A stretch of DNA of 64,000 nt from Kitasatospora arboriphila (GTDB lineage: Bacteria; Actinomycetota; Actinomycetes; Mycobacteriales; Mycobacteriaceae): the NCBI RefSeq assembly GCF_000717275.1, contig NZ_JNYV01000009.1, positions 1 to 64,000 on the forward strand, given 5' to 3'. The position numbers and the translations under genes were made by a program. Positions 1 through 10,297 of the stretch are shown here, one piece after another (position 1 is the first letter of the stretch; each line of letters begins with the position of its first letter). The notes beneath the pieces were generated by a model. It was not told the DNA's origin, searched no databases, and worked only from the letters and a program-made list of their open reading frames with translations.

Positions 1-267
1 GATCCTGGCCCCGGACACCGGTTCGAAGTCGTCCACGAAATGGCGGGCGAGTTCGAGCGCGTACTTCTCGATCGACTCGATGCCCTTTTCTTTGGCGTAC
101 GCGTACGCGGTCTGTTTCTGCGTGTCGGTGGGCAGCACCTTCCGCTGGTCACCGTCGGTGTAAGCCGCGGCGAAGTCGCCGCGAAGGGCGCTGCCGACGT
201 TGATGTCCTTGATCTCGTGCCTGGGGGTGTCGCGATAGATCCGCACCACCCGGTTCTCGGCTTTGAG
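1..267 (-). CDS. Probable uricase, 5' end disrupted, 3' end outside window
   Basis: Uricase (urate oxidase) converts urate to 5-hydroxyisourate, the step before the HIU hydrolase encoded just upstream. The frame reads KAENRVVRIYRDT, then HEIKDINVGSALRGDF and TDTQKQTAYAYAKEKG, all typical of the first third of bacterial uricases. The usual N-terminal segment ahead of KAENR is missing. No ATG or GTG lies close by; the nearest in-frame ATG is at 381, deep inside the HIU hydrolase gene and followed by non-homologous residues. The HIU hydrolase frame runs into this gene one frame off. Either a small deletion fused the two genes out of frame or the assembly has an error here. The family assignment is firm; whether the gene works is not. 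Confidence 0.75.
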
Positions 268-572
268 TAGGCGAACGGACTCAGCAACAGGGGTACGTGG
301 TGGTGCCTGGTGGTATCGGTGACGGAGAACGTGATCGCCACCTCCGGATAGAAGCCCTCGATGTGGTTGTCGGCGAACCATTTGCCGGTGTCGAAAAGCA
401 GCCGGTAGACGCCCTCGGTGAGCCCGCGGCCGGCGAGCGATCCGATACGGCCATCAGAATCGGTTGTGCTGGAGGCGAGTTCGGCGCCATCTGAATCGTA
501 GAGAATGACCGTGAGGCCGCTGGCCGGCTTGCCCGTGACCGCATCGAGGACGTGGGTGCTGAGGTCACTCAC
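264..572 (-). CDS. uraH: 5-hydroxyisourate hydrolase (transthyretin-like), C-terminus lost
   Basis: Hydrolyses 5-hydroxyisourate to OHCU in urate degradation. GTG start at 572 overlaps the OHCU decarboxylase stop as GTGA, which implies translational coupling. The product begins SDLSTHVLDAVTGKPASG and reaches HHHVPLLLSPFAYS, the conserved ends of the family, about 103 residues. Members normally finish a few residues later with the active-site tetrapeptide YRGS and a stop. Here the frame runs on without a stop to the window edge, out of frame over the uricase gene. I give the end of homology as the boundary. The enzyme is probably inactive as written, unless frameshifting or a base error is involved. 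Confidence 0.75.
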
Positions 573-1108
573 GACGCGGCATCCTCTCCTTCGTCGACGT
601 ATTTGATCGCCGGATCCAACATGAGTCGTAGCCGCCGACGATTGATCTTCGCCAATTCCATTCGCATGACCCGCCTTTCGGTTTCCGAATCATTGTTCAT
701 GCGTTCGTGCAGAATTGCCAGCAGCTCCGTGGCGGGTCGTCCATCGGCGAAGACCAGGTACACATGGCCGAACTTCTCCTCGTACTCGGCGTTGCACCGC
801 TTGAGCTCGGCCAGAACAGCATCGTCTGCGCCGGCGACCCCGGACTGCTCGCGGGCTGACGACGAGTTCGTCGGCCGGTCACCGATCCGGGGGTGGCCGT
901 CGAGCGCCTCTTCCAGGTCTGCCTCGGACAACTCGGCCAGGATCAGATCCGAGCGGTTGTAGAGGGCCTCCTCGTCCGGGAACGGCCGGCCCGCCGCCAC
1001 CCGGATCGCCCAGATACACGACGTGCAGCACTGGTAGAGGGCGTGGATCGCCTGTCGCTCGCGCAACTCGTTGAAACTCTCGAGTCCTCGCCAGTCAACT
1101 CGTCGCAC
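569..1108 (-). CDS. uraD: OHCU decarboxylase
   Basis: 2-oxo-4-hydroxy-4-carboxy-5-ureidoimidazoline decarboxylase, 179 aa, makes S-allantoin from the HIU hydrolase product. The signature HPRIG with its catalytic His is present (HPRIGDR), as are the N-terminal CCTSCIWAIRVAAGRPF helix and the conserved NAEYEEKFGHVYLVFADGR stretch. GTG start at 1108 has GGAG seven bases upstream. First gene of the visible urate operon (uraD-uraH-uricase), read leftwards, with a GTGA overlap to the next gene. Complete and apparently intact, unlike its two downstream neighbours. Confidence 0.93.
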   Translation of the reverse strand: MRRVDWRGLESFNELRERQAIHALYQCCTSCIWAIRVAAGRPFPDEEALYNRSDLILAELSEADLEEALDGHPRIGDRPTNSSSAREQSGVAGADDAVLAELKRCNAEYEEKFGHVYLVFADGRPATELLAILHERMNNDSETERRVMRMELAKINRRRLRLMLDPAIKYVDEGEDAAS

Positions 1109-1536
1109 GTCAGGCTCCGTTCTCTCCGATTTCTCGTGGTGCTGCTGCCTTCATCGCAGCGCCCGCTCTGGTTGTTGCGCACGTCAATGGTCGAAGTCTG
1201 TGCCTGTTCAGCCCCTCACGTCCTGAAAGCGGTTGAATCGGGCCGAAACGATCGGGGTGGCGTCGGATGATCCGGCCTCGGAGTCGGTGCTCATTCGGTG
1301 GTACCTCTGGTGAGATGGTCATGTGGGTCTCGTGGGCACCGCCATCCGACGGGGTGCCATCGCTTTCCATGAGGATCTCGCGAAGTCTGCTCGTCCGCTC
1401 GGCGAGCAGAACCGATATATCCATGGCCGTCAGGCCCGGAGGAGGTCGACCGTTGGAGCGCACGGCGGGCGAGACGGCCACCGAAGACGCCGGTGACACG
1501 GCAGCACCATGGGGTGTGGGCGCGGACCCAGACGGC
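1109..1536. other. 428-bp gap between divergent genes, no confident gene
   Basis: Separates leftward uraD from the rightward nucleotidyltransferase and should hold both promoters. A minus-strand open frame (1110-1538) and a short minus-strand frame starting MSTDSEAG near 1290 with an AGAGG-like site ahead of it exist, but neither resembles a protein I know. I see no convincing operator or RNA structure. Confidence 0.4.
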
Positions 1537-2097
1537 ATGCCAGAACATGGAACGGTGGTCGGGGTTTTGTTGGCCGCCGGCGCGGGTTCCAGGTACGGGA
1601 TGCCGAAAATACTTGCGCATCAAGGTGACTGGCTGCGTACCGGGGTGGATGCGCTCGGCGACGGCGGATGCGGACAGGTGCTCGTCACCATCGGTGCCGC
1701 TACCTCGGAGATGCCCAGGGGAGCGCGCGCCGTACTGGTGCCGGACTGGCGCAGGGGCTTGAGCGAGTCCGTACGCACTGCGCTTCTGGAAGCCGCTGAC
1801 GTGCCCGATCTCGTCGGAGTGGTTTTACATGTTGTTGACATTCCAGACGTGACGAGCGCGCAGGTGCGGCGACTTCTGAACGCGTGCGGTCCCCGACCCG
1901 ACCGGCTGGGCAGAGCCGGATTCGCGGGGTCTGCGGGCCATCCGGTCTACCTCGGGGCAGACCATCTCGATGGGGTCCTGGAGTCGTTGTCGGGGGACCG
2001 CGGAGCGGGACCCTATCTCGCTGCCCGGACCGACGTCATCGAGGTCGACTGCACCGACCTCGGCACCGGATTGGACCACGATCGTCCAGACGTCTGA
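1537..2097 (+). CDS. MobA-like nucleotidyltransferase (NTP_transf_3)
   Basis: 186 aa. It opens with HGTVVGVLLAAGAGSRYGMPK, the nucleotide-binding signature (LAAGxGxRxGxxK) of MobA/MocA-type molybdenum-cofactor nucleotidyltransferases, and has the DIPDV metal-site segment near residue 100. Such genes often sit beside purine-catabolic and xanthine dehydrogenase genes, where they may mature the Mo cofactor; that role is inferred from context. ATG at 1537 was chosen because homology starts there. The frame is open further upstream to 1267, but that part is low-complexity and not family-like. Intact length for the family. Confidence 0.7.
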   Translation: MPEHGTVVGVLLAAGAGSRYGMPKILAHQGDWLRTGVDALGDGGCGQVLVTIGAATSEMPRGARAVLVPDWRRGLSESVRTALLEAADVPDLVGVVLHVVDIPDVTSAQVRRLLNACGPRPDRLGRAGFAGSAGHPVYLGADHLDGVLESLSGDRGAGPYLAARTDVIEVDCTDLGTGLDHDRPDV

Positions 2098-2111
2098 AGC
2101 GCAACTGCGCC

Positions 2112-2183
2112 AAAATTCGCGCCACCTGCCTGCGTGCGCGCCGGTTGCAACCGGCGCGAATGCAAAGAGGTGGCGCGAATTTT
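2112..2183. repeat. Nested perfect inverted repeats between convergent genes
   Basis: A 16-bp arm (2112-2127, AAAATTCGCGCCACCT) is perfectly inverted at 2168-2183. Inside lies a 22-bp perfect palindrome (2137-2158) centred on GGTTGCAACC. The motif GGCGCGAAT occurs at 2153 and again at 2172, so the left arm could pair with either copy. It sits between two convergent genes, so a bidirectional terminator is the simplest reading. The A/T ends of the outer arms would give a U tract in both directions. Confidence 0.75.
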
Positions 2184-2204
2184 CTGCGGGTTCTGTGGAA
2201 CGGG

Positions 2205-2501
2205 TCAGTCGAAGGTGTAGCCCAGCGCGCCTCCACCAAAGCGCTGCACCACGATTCGTGCTGCCGCCAGCGGTTCGTCGAAGCCATCCCGGGCGAAGCC
2301 GGTCAATCGGGCTGCGTTACCGGTTCCCTGGGGCTCGATGGCGACCTCGGCGAGCATCTCACCGGTGGTCGGCTCACACACGGCCCAGGTGAAGCGGGTT
2401 TCCTCGTCCCAGCCGCGCTCGCAGGCGCGCACGTGATCGGGGTCGGTGATACCGGCCAGAGCCAGCGCCGGCCGATCCGACACCCGATCATCGTCACGCA
2501 A
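2205..2501 (-). CDS. GNAT-like N-acetyltransferase fragment, start unclear
   Basis: About 98 aa from a TTG codon at 2501. The reading resembles the N-terminal half of GNAT acetyltransferases found after accA3-type genes (ITDPDHVRACERGWDEETRFTWAVCEP). Family-like sequence continues upstream in frame (EAVEINAGAWYLRALRDDD) to about 2549, 3 nt past the accA3 stop, where the codons are GTC ATC and no ATG or GTG is available. Either translation starts at TTG 2501, or a non-standard start is used in coupling with accA3, or the start was mutated. The C-terminal half of a normal GNAT fold is not evident. The function is weakly supported. Confidence 0.45.
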   Translation of the reverse strand: MRDDDRVSDRPALALAGITDPDHVRACERGWDEETRFTWAVCEPTTGEMLAEVAIEPQGTGNAARLTGFARDGFDEPLAAARIVVQRFGGGALGYTFD

Positions 2502-2551
2502 CGCCCGCAGGTACCACGCGCCGGCGTTGATCTCGACAGCCTCGATGACGC

Positions 2552-4339
<1,788 letters not shown>

Positions 4340-4538
4340 TTGATCTCCTGTTGGGCGCTGGTCGATGCGCGTCGGTGACACTGTCTGGCGATTTCGATGT
4401 GTTGTTACGTGGGCATGCCTTCCCGCGGGATGTGGGGGACGGCACTAGATGGAGTCTAAGCACCCCGCCGAACAGGCACGACTGCTGGCCCACAGATCGC
4501 TCGTTCGGTCACCGATACCTACTCGCCGGTAACGTTTT

Positions 4539-6014
4539 TCAAGTCGCCGATTCGCGCTCGGGGTCGCCCGTTTGCGGCCCGTAGGTGCTGCGATTGCCGA
4601 CCTCTTTGAGAAAGTCTCCGAAGGCGCCGAGATAACGTCCGACCTGCCGATGGGTGCGGCCCTGTGCCGGGAAGCGCGACGAGATGCGGATGCCCGAAGC
4701 AGTGCGGTGCACCCAGATGTACACCTCTTCGTTCGAGTAGTTGTGGCTACGCAGCACCCTCGCCCGACCTGCGTCTGCCTCTGCGTGTCCGGGGGCGAAA
4801 CGCAGATCGATGAACGAGACGACGAATCTGGGGTCGGGGATGTCTGTGTCTCCCGTGTGTCCGAGGATCTCGCCGACCCGCAGGTAGGGCAGGTTGCCGG
4901 CTTTGCGGACGCGCCGCATCTCGTCCGTCGCCCGGGCGATGATCTGTCCGAAATCGGTGGCACCTGAGGTGTCGAGACGAAAGGGGACAGTGGCGACGAA
5001 CCAGCCGAGTGCCCCGAACCACTGTTGATCGGTGCGCGTGTGCCGGGGGATGACACACCGGAACACCGGGCCCCCGCCGAGTTCGGCGTAGACGATCGCC
5101 AGTGCCGCCATCACCCCGGACAGCAACGAGCCGCCCGCCGCTGAGCACACCGCGGTGAATCGGTTGGTCTGCTCGTCGTCGAGTAGATCCGCGGTGATCG
5201 AACCCTGGGGGATCAGATCGGTACCCGGCTGGGGTGACGGGGTCGGGGCCTCGACCGCCGTCCCGTCCTCGTCGGCGATGTCGAAGCGGGGCAGTTCCCC
5301 GCCCGAGTCGCGCAGGAAGTCGGCCCACACCGCAACGGCCTCGTGCTCGGCGCCTGCCGAGTCTGCCTCTCGCCGCTGATGGGCACTGAAGTCCACGTAC
5401 GACCCCACCGGCGGCAGGTCGGGCTCCACCTTCCGTCGGTGCGCGGTGTAGAGCGCCACGAGTTCGTACTGGCCCATGATCAGGGAGTAGCCATCCACCA
5501 GAGAGTGATCGGCCGCGAAGAGCAGCGTGAACGAGTCCTCGCGAGCAACGGTGGCAAAGATGTAGGCGGGCCACTGCAGCGGCGCGGTCGCTCGGTCGAA
5601 GGAACCTGCCAGTTGATCCAGCAGGGGGCCGGGTTCGCCGTACCAGCCCACCCGCCCCATCTTCAGCTTCACCGATCCGGGCGGGGTGGTCAGCCGGGCC
5701 AGGCGGTCCGCCCAGATGACAACGTGGCTGCGCAGCACCTCGTGCCTGTCGATCCAGGTCGACAGTGCCGCGCGGATGGCCGGTACCGACATCGGCTCGT
5801 CGAAATCGATCGCGAGCCCCAGCCACGATTCGCGACCGCCCTCACGTTTGGTACGCAGACGGTATTCGAACGCGGCGCGCAGATGTTGCTCGTGATTGTG
5901 CGACGTGGGCCGCGAATCAGCCGTCCACTGCGCAAATCCGCCCTCGGTGAAGGGCGACCACTCGACCAACCCGCCAGGTTCGACGGGCTGATCCATCATC
6001 TGGATGAACTTCAT
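4539..6014 (-). CDS. PapA-family acyltransferase 1 (condensation superfamily)
   Basis: 491 aa. Two-domain chloramphenicol-acetyltransferase-like fold of the polyketide-associated (Pap) acyltransferases, which in mycobacteria esterify trehalose or phthiocerol lipids. The catalytic HxxxDG motif is intact at H170-D174 (ADHSLVDGYS). The N-terminal LVEWSP and the SHNHEQHL stretch are typical of the PapA1/PapA3 subgroup, and the late FIDLRF segment matches the family. It lies between sufE and accA3 on the same strand, 12 bp after sufE and 199 bp before accA3, so it is probably read through from the sseA-sufE operon. It is separated from its three relatives by sseA and sufE. The lipid substrate is unknown. 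Confidence 0.88.
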   Translation of the reverse strand: MKFIQMMDQPVEPGGLVEWSPFTEGGFAQWTADSRPTSHNHEQHLRAAFEYRLRTKREGGRESWLGLAIDFDEPMSVPAIRAALSTWIDRHEVLRSHVVIWADRLARLTTPPGSVKLKMGRVGWYGEPGPLLDQLAGSFDRATAPLQWPAYIFATVAREDSFTLLFAADHSLVDGYSLIMGQYELVALYTAHRRKVEPDLPPVGSYVDFSAHQRREADSAGAEHEAVAVWADFLRDSGGELPRFDIADEDGTAVEAPTPSPQPGTDLIPQGSITADLLDDEQTNRFTAVCSAAGGSLLSGVMAALAIVYAELGGGPVFRCVIPRHTRTDQQWFGALGWFVATVPFRLDTSGATDFGQIIARATDEMRRVRKAGNLPYLRVGEILGHTGDTDIPDPRFVVSFIDLRFAPGHAEADAGRARVLRSHNYSNEEVYIWVHRTASGIRISSRFPAQGRTHRQVGRYLGAFGDFLKEVGNRSTYGPQTGDPERESAT

Positions 6015-6026
6015 GACAACGCGATC

Positions 6027-6455
6027 TCATCGTCCCGGCACCGGGCTCGAGGGGCCCAGATGTGCCTTGATCCGCGACAACATGGCCGACATCCCACGCA
6101 GTCGCAACGGGCTGATCGCCGATTCCAGCCCCAGCCGTGTGTAGAAGTCGCCTGGTACGGCGAGGATCTCGTCAGCACCGGCACCGTTGAGGCCCTGGTA
6201 CAGGATGGACGCGAAGCCACGTGTCGTCGGCGCCTGAGGCGGCGCGCTGAAGTACAACTGCACCGAATCGCGGTTGCTCGCGTCCACCGAGAGGAACAGC
6301 GGGGACTGACATTCGGGTACGGGCTCCATCGCCGCTTCGGCGAGATCGTCCGGCAGCTCGGGTAGTTCGTCGGAGAACTCGAGCAGCAGCTGGATCTTCT
6401 CGGAGTCGGTGAGCGCCGAGAAGTCCTCGGCGATCTCATCGAGGGCGGCCGTCAC
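6027..6455 (-). CDS. SufE-family sulfur acceptor protein
   Basis: 142 aa, the same size as the mycobacterial Rv3284 protein. SufE accepts persulfide sulfur from a cysteine desulfurase or rhodanese-like partner; the acceptor cysteine is in PECQSPLFL, with the helix [15 protein letters not shown] before it. GTG at 6455 overlaps the sseA stop as GTGA, which fixes both the start and the operon. The pairing with the thiosulfate sulfurtransferase gene is conserved in this order, while the papA gene that follows is not part of the ancestral set. Confidence 0.87.
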   Translation of the reverse strand: MTAALDEIAEDFSALTDSEKIQLLLEFSDELPELPDDLAEAAMEPVPECQSPLFLSVDASNRDSVQLYFSAPPQAPTTRGFASILYQGLNGAGADEILAVPGDFYTRLGLESAISPLRLRGMSAMLSRIKAHLGPSSPVPGR

Positions 6456-7357
6456 CTCTTGCCGCTTGTCGAGGGGGCGGTTCCGGGTTCGATTCCGGTC
6501 ACGATGGGAGCACGCACGGCGTTGCCCCATTCGGTCCAGGACCCGTCGTAGTTGCGTACCTTCTCGAACCCGAGCAGGTGGGTGAGCACAAACCAGGTGT
6601 GCGACGACCGCTCGCCGATCCGGCAGTAGACGATGGTGGGCTCATCAGATTTGAAGTCGGCGTACAACTCGTCGAGTTCGGCCTTCGGCTTGAACCGGCC
6701 GTCCGGGGCGGCTGCCTTGGCCCACGGGATGGAGACCGCGGTGGGGATGTGACCGCCACGCAGCGCACCCTCCTGGGGGTACTCGGGCATGTGCGTGCGC
6801 TCCCCGGAGTACTCCTGCGGCGAACGGACATCGATCAGTGGTTCGGTGCCAAGTGCTCCGCGCACCTCGTCGGCGAACGCACGGATCAGCGAGTCGTCTC
6901 GTTCGACGACCGGGTAGTCGGACTCCGGGTAGACCGGGACGTCGAGGGTGATGTCACGGTCCTCCGAGAACCAGGCGTCGCGGCCGCCGTCGAGCAGTCG
7001 TACGTCTTCGTGTCCGAACAGGGTGAAGACCCAGAGTGCATACGCGGCCCACCAGTTGCTCTTGTCGCCGTAGATCACCACGGTGTCGTCGCGGCGAATA
7101 CCCTTGCTGCGCATCAGTTCTGCGAACTGCTCGCCGGAGATGTAGTCGCGGGTCACCGGGTCGTTCAGGTGAAGGTGCCAGTCGACCTTCTGTGCGGTGG
7201 GGATGTGGCCGATGTCGAACAGCAGCACGTCCTCGTCCGATTCGATGATCTTGAGGCCGTTGGTTCCCAGGTGGGCGCTGAGCCATTCGGTGCTCACCAG
7301 ACGCTCTGGATGAACGTAGTCGGCGAAGCCGGGATTGTTGTCGATCTCAACGGTCAC
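6452..7357 (-). CDS. sseA: Thiosulfate sulfurtransferase (tandem rhodanese)
   Basis: 301 aa with two rhodanese domains. The first is non-catalytic ([12 protein letters not shown]). The second carries the active-site loop [11 protein letters not shown] with the persulfide-forming Cys. It transfers sulfane sulfur, probably to the SufE protein encoded next. GTG at 7357 has GGAG eight bases upstream, and the N-terminus then matches actinobacterial SseA. It lies 112 bp downstream of a papA gene on the same strand, so transcripts from the lipid block may enter it. Confidence 0.92.
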   Translation of the reverse strand: MTVEIDNNPGFADYVHPERLVSTEWLSAHLGTNGLKIIESDEDVLLFDIGHIPTAQKVDWHLHLNDPVTRDYISGEQFAELMRSKGIRRDDTVVIYGDKSNWWAAYALWVFTLFGHEDVRLLDGGRDAWFSEDRDITLDVPVYPESDYPVVERDDSLIRAFADEVRGALGTEPLIDVRSPQEYSGERTHMPEYPQEGALRGGHIPTAVSIPWAKAAAPDGRFKPKAELDELYADFKSDEPTIVYCRIGERSSHTWFVLTHLLGFEKVRNYDGSWTEWGNAVRAPIVTGIEPGTAPSTSGKR

Positions 7358-7469
7358 GTGCGGTGCTCCAAATCGGGCTGGACGATGCGTGCGGGTGTAC
7401 CCCCTGAGCGTAGTGCCGACGGCAACACCGACGCAGTGGACGGGGTCGGAGGACCTGATGGCGGACGCG

Positions 7470-8813
7470 TCACCACTCGGTGGCGAGCCTGCGCCCGAGT
7501 TCGTCGAGGAAGGAGCCGATGACGGATACAGCCGTTTCGGTGTCCGGGTAGCGGGTGCGCAGGGCCAGCCCCCGATCTGTGCGGGAGATCCAGAACTGGA
7601 CGTCGTCGGCGGTGGTGACGTTCGAGATGTGAGTCGCCCCGATCTCCTCGTGTGTGCCCGAGCCGGGCAGTCTCCGGTAGTCGACGTACGAGACCATGAA
7701 GATGTCGTCGCGACGGCGGTGGATACCGCCGATCGCCTCGAGCACCTGGGGCACCGGCACCTCACCCAACTTCACCGCCGCGCGTAACGCTGGCCCCGTG
7801 CGGGCGACGGTCTCATCGAAGTCCTCGGCCGCGACCACCTCGAGTGGTGCATTGGTGGTGAACCATCCGACCGCGTTCTGCCACGGCTCCGAGCGTCGGG
7901 TGTGTACGGGGAAGAGCATGGACATCTGTGGTCCGCCGCCGAGCCCGCGGACGGTCTGTGCCATCGCCGAGAGCACCCCGGCGAACGTGCTCGCCCCGGC
8001 GCTCCGACACCGGCTGTCGAAGCGGTCGGTGGCCTCGGGTCCGAGCAGATGACGTAGGTCGACTGCCTGCGGCGCTTTCTCACCCGGGAGCAGTCCGAGG
8101 TCGAGTGGAAACGACGGGGCGGTGTTCTTGTGCTCGTCGAAGAACGTCAGCCACGCCCGCATGCGGGGGTCGGACCGGCCGATGGGCGCCGCGTCGGATT
8201 CCGCGGCGCAGTAGTCGACGAAGTTGCCGGCCATCGGCATCTGGTCGGCGATGAAACCACCCGGTTCGGCCTTGGCCGCGTGGTAGAGCTGGTGCAGATC
8301 GCCCACGATGATCGACATCGAGTAGGCGTCCACGTGTGAGTGGTCGAATCCGCAGAACACCGTGGACCGGTCGGCACGATCGATGGCCGCCAACAGGTAG
8401 GCCGGAAAGCCGAACGGGTGGCAGGCATCGTTCAGTGAGTTCCACAGCAGGTCGCGGAGATCGGCCGACGACGTCGTCTCGATCCCGGCGCGCGCAACGA
8501 GGGTGATGTGCGACGCGTCGTGCAGTTCGCGTCCTATTCCGCCGTCGGTTCGGACGAACCCGCTGTGCAGGGTCCCGTGCCGTGCGATCAAGAGGCGGTA
8601 CGCCCGTTCGAGCGCTTTGGCGTCGATTCGGCCGTCCACATCGAAAGCTGCTGCCAGCCAAATGGTTCCGTCTTCCGCGCCGGCGAGATGAAAGGTCTGG
8701 TTGAACGAGGGTGGCACCGCCGAGGCGACCACGCGATCCGCGGAGCTGTCCACCGACCACCGCAGGAGGACACCGGGGTCGGGCGAGTAGCGGTCAATCG
8801 TGGTGACGTGCAA
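7470..8813 (-). CDS. PapA-family acyltransferase 2
   Basis: 447 aa from TTG 8813. Condensation-superfamily fold with H158-D162 ([10 protein letters not shown]), so the catalytic His and Asp are kept, but the Gly that usually follows Asp is Ala. [11 protein letters not shown] near the C-terminus and PVHTRRSE are Pap-family features. TTG was chosen because GAGGAG lies seven bases ahead and homology begins right after it; a GTG at 8855 in the same frame is the alternative. The gene overlaps the end of acyltransferase 3 by about 20 bp, implying coupled translation. Third of three consecutive leftward papA genes. Confidence 0.85.
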   Translation of the reverse strand: MHVTTIDRYSPDPGVLLRWSVDSSADRVVASAVPPSFNQTFHLAGAEDGTIWLAAAFDVDGRIDAKALERAYRLLIARHGTLHSGFVRTDGGIGRELHDASHITLVARAGIETTSSADLRDLLWNSLNDACHPFGFPAYLLAAIDRADRSTVFCGFDHSHVDAYSMSIIVGDLHQLYHAAKAEPGGFIADQMPMAGNFVDYCAAESDAAPIGRSDPRMRAWLTFFDEHKNTAPSFPLDLGLLPGEKAPQAVDLRHLLGPEATDRFDSRCRSAGASTFAGVLSAMAQTVRGLGGGPQMSMLFPVHTRRSEPWQNAVGWFTTNAPLEVVAAEDFDETVARTGPALRAAVKLGEVPVPQVLEAIGGIHRRRDDIFMVSYVDYRRLPGSGTHEEIGATHISNVTTADDVQFWISRTDRGLALRTRYPDTETAVSVIGSFLDELGRRLATEW

Positions 8814-10251
8814 GCGCAAGCTCCTCGACAGGGGTACTCGCAACAGCGTAGTCACCTTCGCGTGCGACGGTGGCGATCACCTCCCAGAGGCGCTGCAGAT
8901 ATCGCTTGATCTCGAGCTGGGCCGTTGCTGTGTCGGGGGTCTGGAGTCCGAGGTAGAGCCGTCTGCGGTCGCGGTTGAACCACATCGACGCGTTCGAGGT
9001 GCGACCCTCGCCGGTGAATATGACGCCGCGATCGTGCGCGGGCCGGCCATCACCCGGAAATCGCCGAAAGTCGAGGTAGGACAGGAGGTTCGGCGTACCG
9101 GCGACATCGCGGGGATCGACTCCTGAACGCAACAGTGCGGTGATGACCACGGGCAGAGGCACAGATGAGAGACGTTTGGCCCGCACGTGGCCGGCGTGGG
9201 CCGCCGCGGTGACCTCGGTGAACGAACCAGCGGACGCCACGTCGAACGCAACCGGTGCGAAGTTGCAGAACCATCCCTGGGACAGCGCGAACTCCCTCGA
9301 CCTGGTGCCCAGCACGGCGATGGCGAAGTAGTCTGTGCGGCCGGTGAGTTCGAGTGCTGTTATCGCTGCGGCTGCGTATATGCCGCCCATCACGCCTGCG
9401 CCGGACTGTCTGCACACGCGTTCGAACCGATCGGCACCTGCGGCGTCGAGCAGGTCGAACTCGATCGGCCGCACCGGCGCGGTTTCTCCGGGCCCGAGCC
9501 CCAGGTCGAGCGGGAAACGCGGCATCGCGGCGCCGTGGGAGGTGAAGATGTCCACCCACTCTGCGACCTCGGGTGAGTCGTCGGTGAACCGTGCGGCGAC
9601 GTCGTTCTGCAGGCTCGCGTAGTCGAGAAAGCTTCCCGTGGCTGCGCTGACGTGCGGGGGCGGCGCGGTCCCGTTCTTCTCGGCTTCGTACAGTGCGGCG
9701 ATCTCGTCGAGCACGAGTGCCTGTGAGACACCGTCCGACAGGGCGTGGTCGCAGCCGTAATACATCGTGAAACCGCCCGGTCTGCTGATGGCTCCGAACG
9801 CGAAACCCGGCCAACTCGTGGAGATGGCCTCGGCGCCGAGTCTGGCGTGGATGTACCGCCGGAACTCGGTTTCGGTGGTGAGGTCGCCCACACTGTGCGC
9901 TTCGAACTCGACCGCGTCGGGCTCCACCAGCATGCGCGTGATCTGCGTGGTGTCGGTGCGAAACCAGGTCCTCAGTCCCTCGTGCCGAAGGGTGAGAGTG
10001 CGTAGGGCCCGACTGAGCGCCGCAAGGTCGATCGGACCGTCCACTTCGGTGGCTGCTCCCAGATATGCGTTGTGTTCGCCACCCGCGGCGGCGGTCGCGT
10101 GGCAACTGCGAAGGTGGTTCTCCTGCAAGAACGTGAGTGGGCCCGGCGCGGTCGGTGCGGCCAGGGCTCGCGCCGCCGAGGCGGAACTCGGGTGCCACTC
10201 CAGCAATGCGCCGGGGGCAGGCGTCCACCAATCCATCGCGGTGAGGATCAC
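8794..10251 (-). CDS. PapA-family acyltransferase 3
   Basis: 485 aa. HxxxDG is intact at H169-D173 (CDHALSDGVS). The N-terminus LLEWHP and the LQENHL block fit the trehalose-lipid Pap subgroup, and SYLDFRRFPGDGR is the C-terminal landmark. GTG at 10251 has AAGGAG seven bases upstream; an in-frame ATG five codons later is possible. It is 46 bp after acyltransferase 4 and overlaps acyltransferase 2, so the three form one operon. Sequence divergence between the copies suggests distinct acyl positions or substrates rather than recent duplication. Confidence 0.87.
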   Translation of the reverse strand: MILTAMDWWTPAPGALLEWHPSSASAARALAAPTAPGPLTFLQENHLRSCHATAAAGGEHNAYLGAATEVDGPIDLAALSRALRTLTLRHEGLRTWFRTDTTQITRMLVEPDAVEFEAHSVGDLTTETEFRRYIHARLGAEAISTSWPGFAFGAISRPGGFTMYYGCDHALSDGVSQALVLDEIAALYEAEKNGTAPPPHVSAATGSFLDYASLQNDVAARFTDDSPEVAEWVDIFTSHGAAMPRFPLDLGLGPGETAPVRPIEFDLLDAAGADRFERVCRQSGAGVMGGIYAAAAITALELTGRTDYFAIAVLGTRSREFALSQGWFCNFAPVAFDVASAGSFTEVTAAAHAGHVRAKRLSSVPLPVVITALLRSGVDPRDVAGTPNLLSYLDFRRFPGDGRPAHDRGVIFTGEGRTSNASMWFNRDRRRLYLGLQTPDTATAQLEIKRYLQRLWEVIATVAREGDYAVASTPVEELALARHHD

Positions 10252-10297
10252 GTCCTGGCTCCTTGTCTGAGAGGGAGGTGTGTTCGAGGGGACTCGA

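Noticed and set aside
1110..1538. Minus-strand open frame upstream of uraD
   Set aside because: No recognisable domain and Arg/Ser/Pro-rich composition typical of chance frames; kept as an intergenic note.
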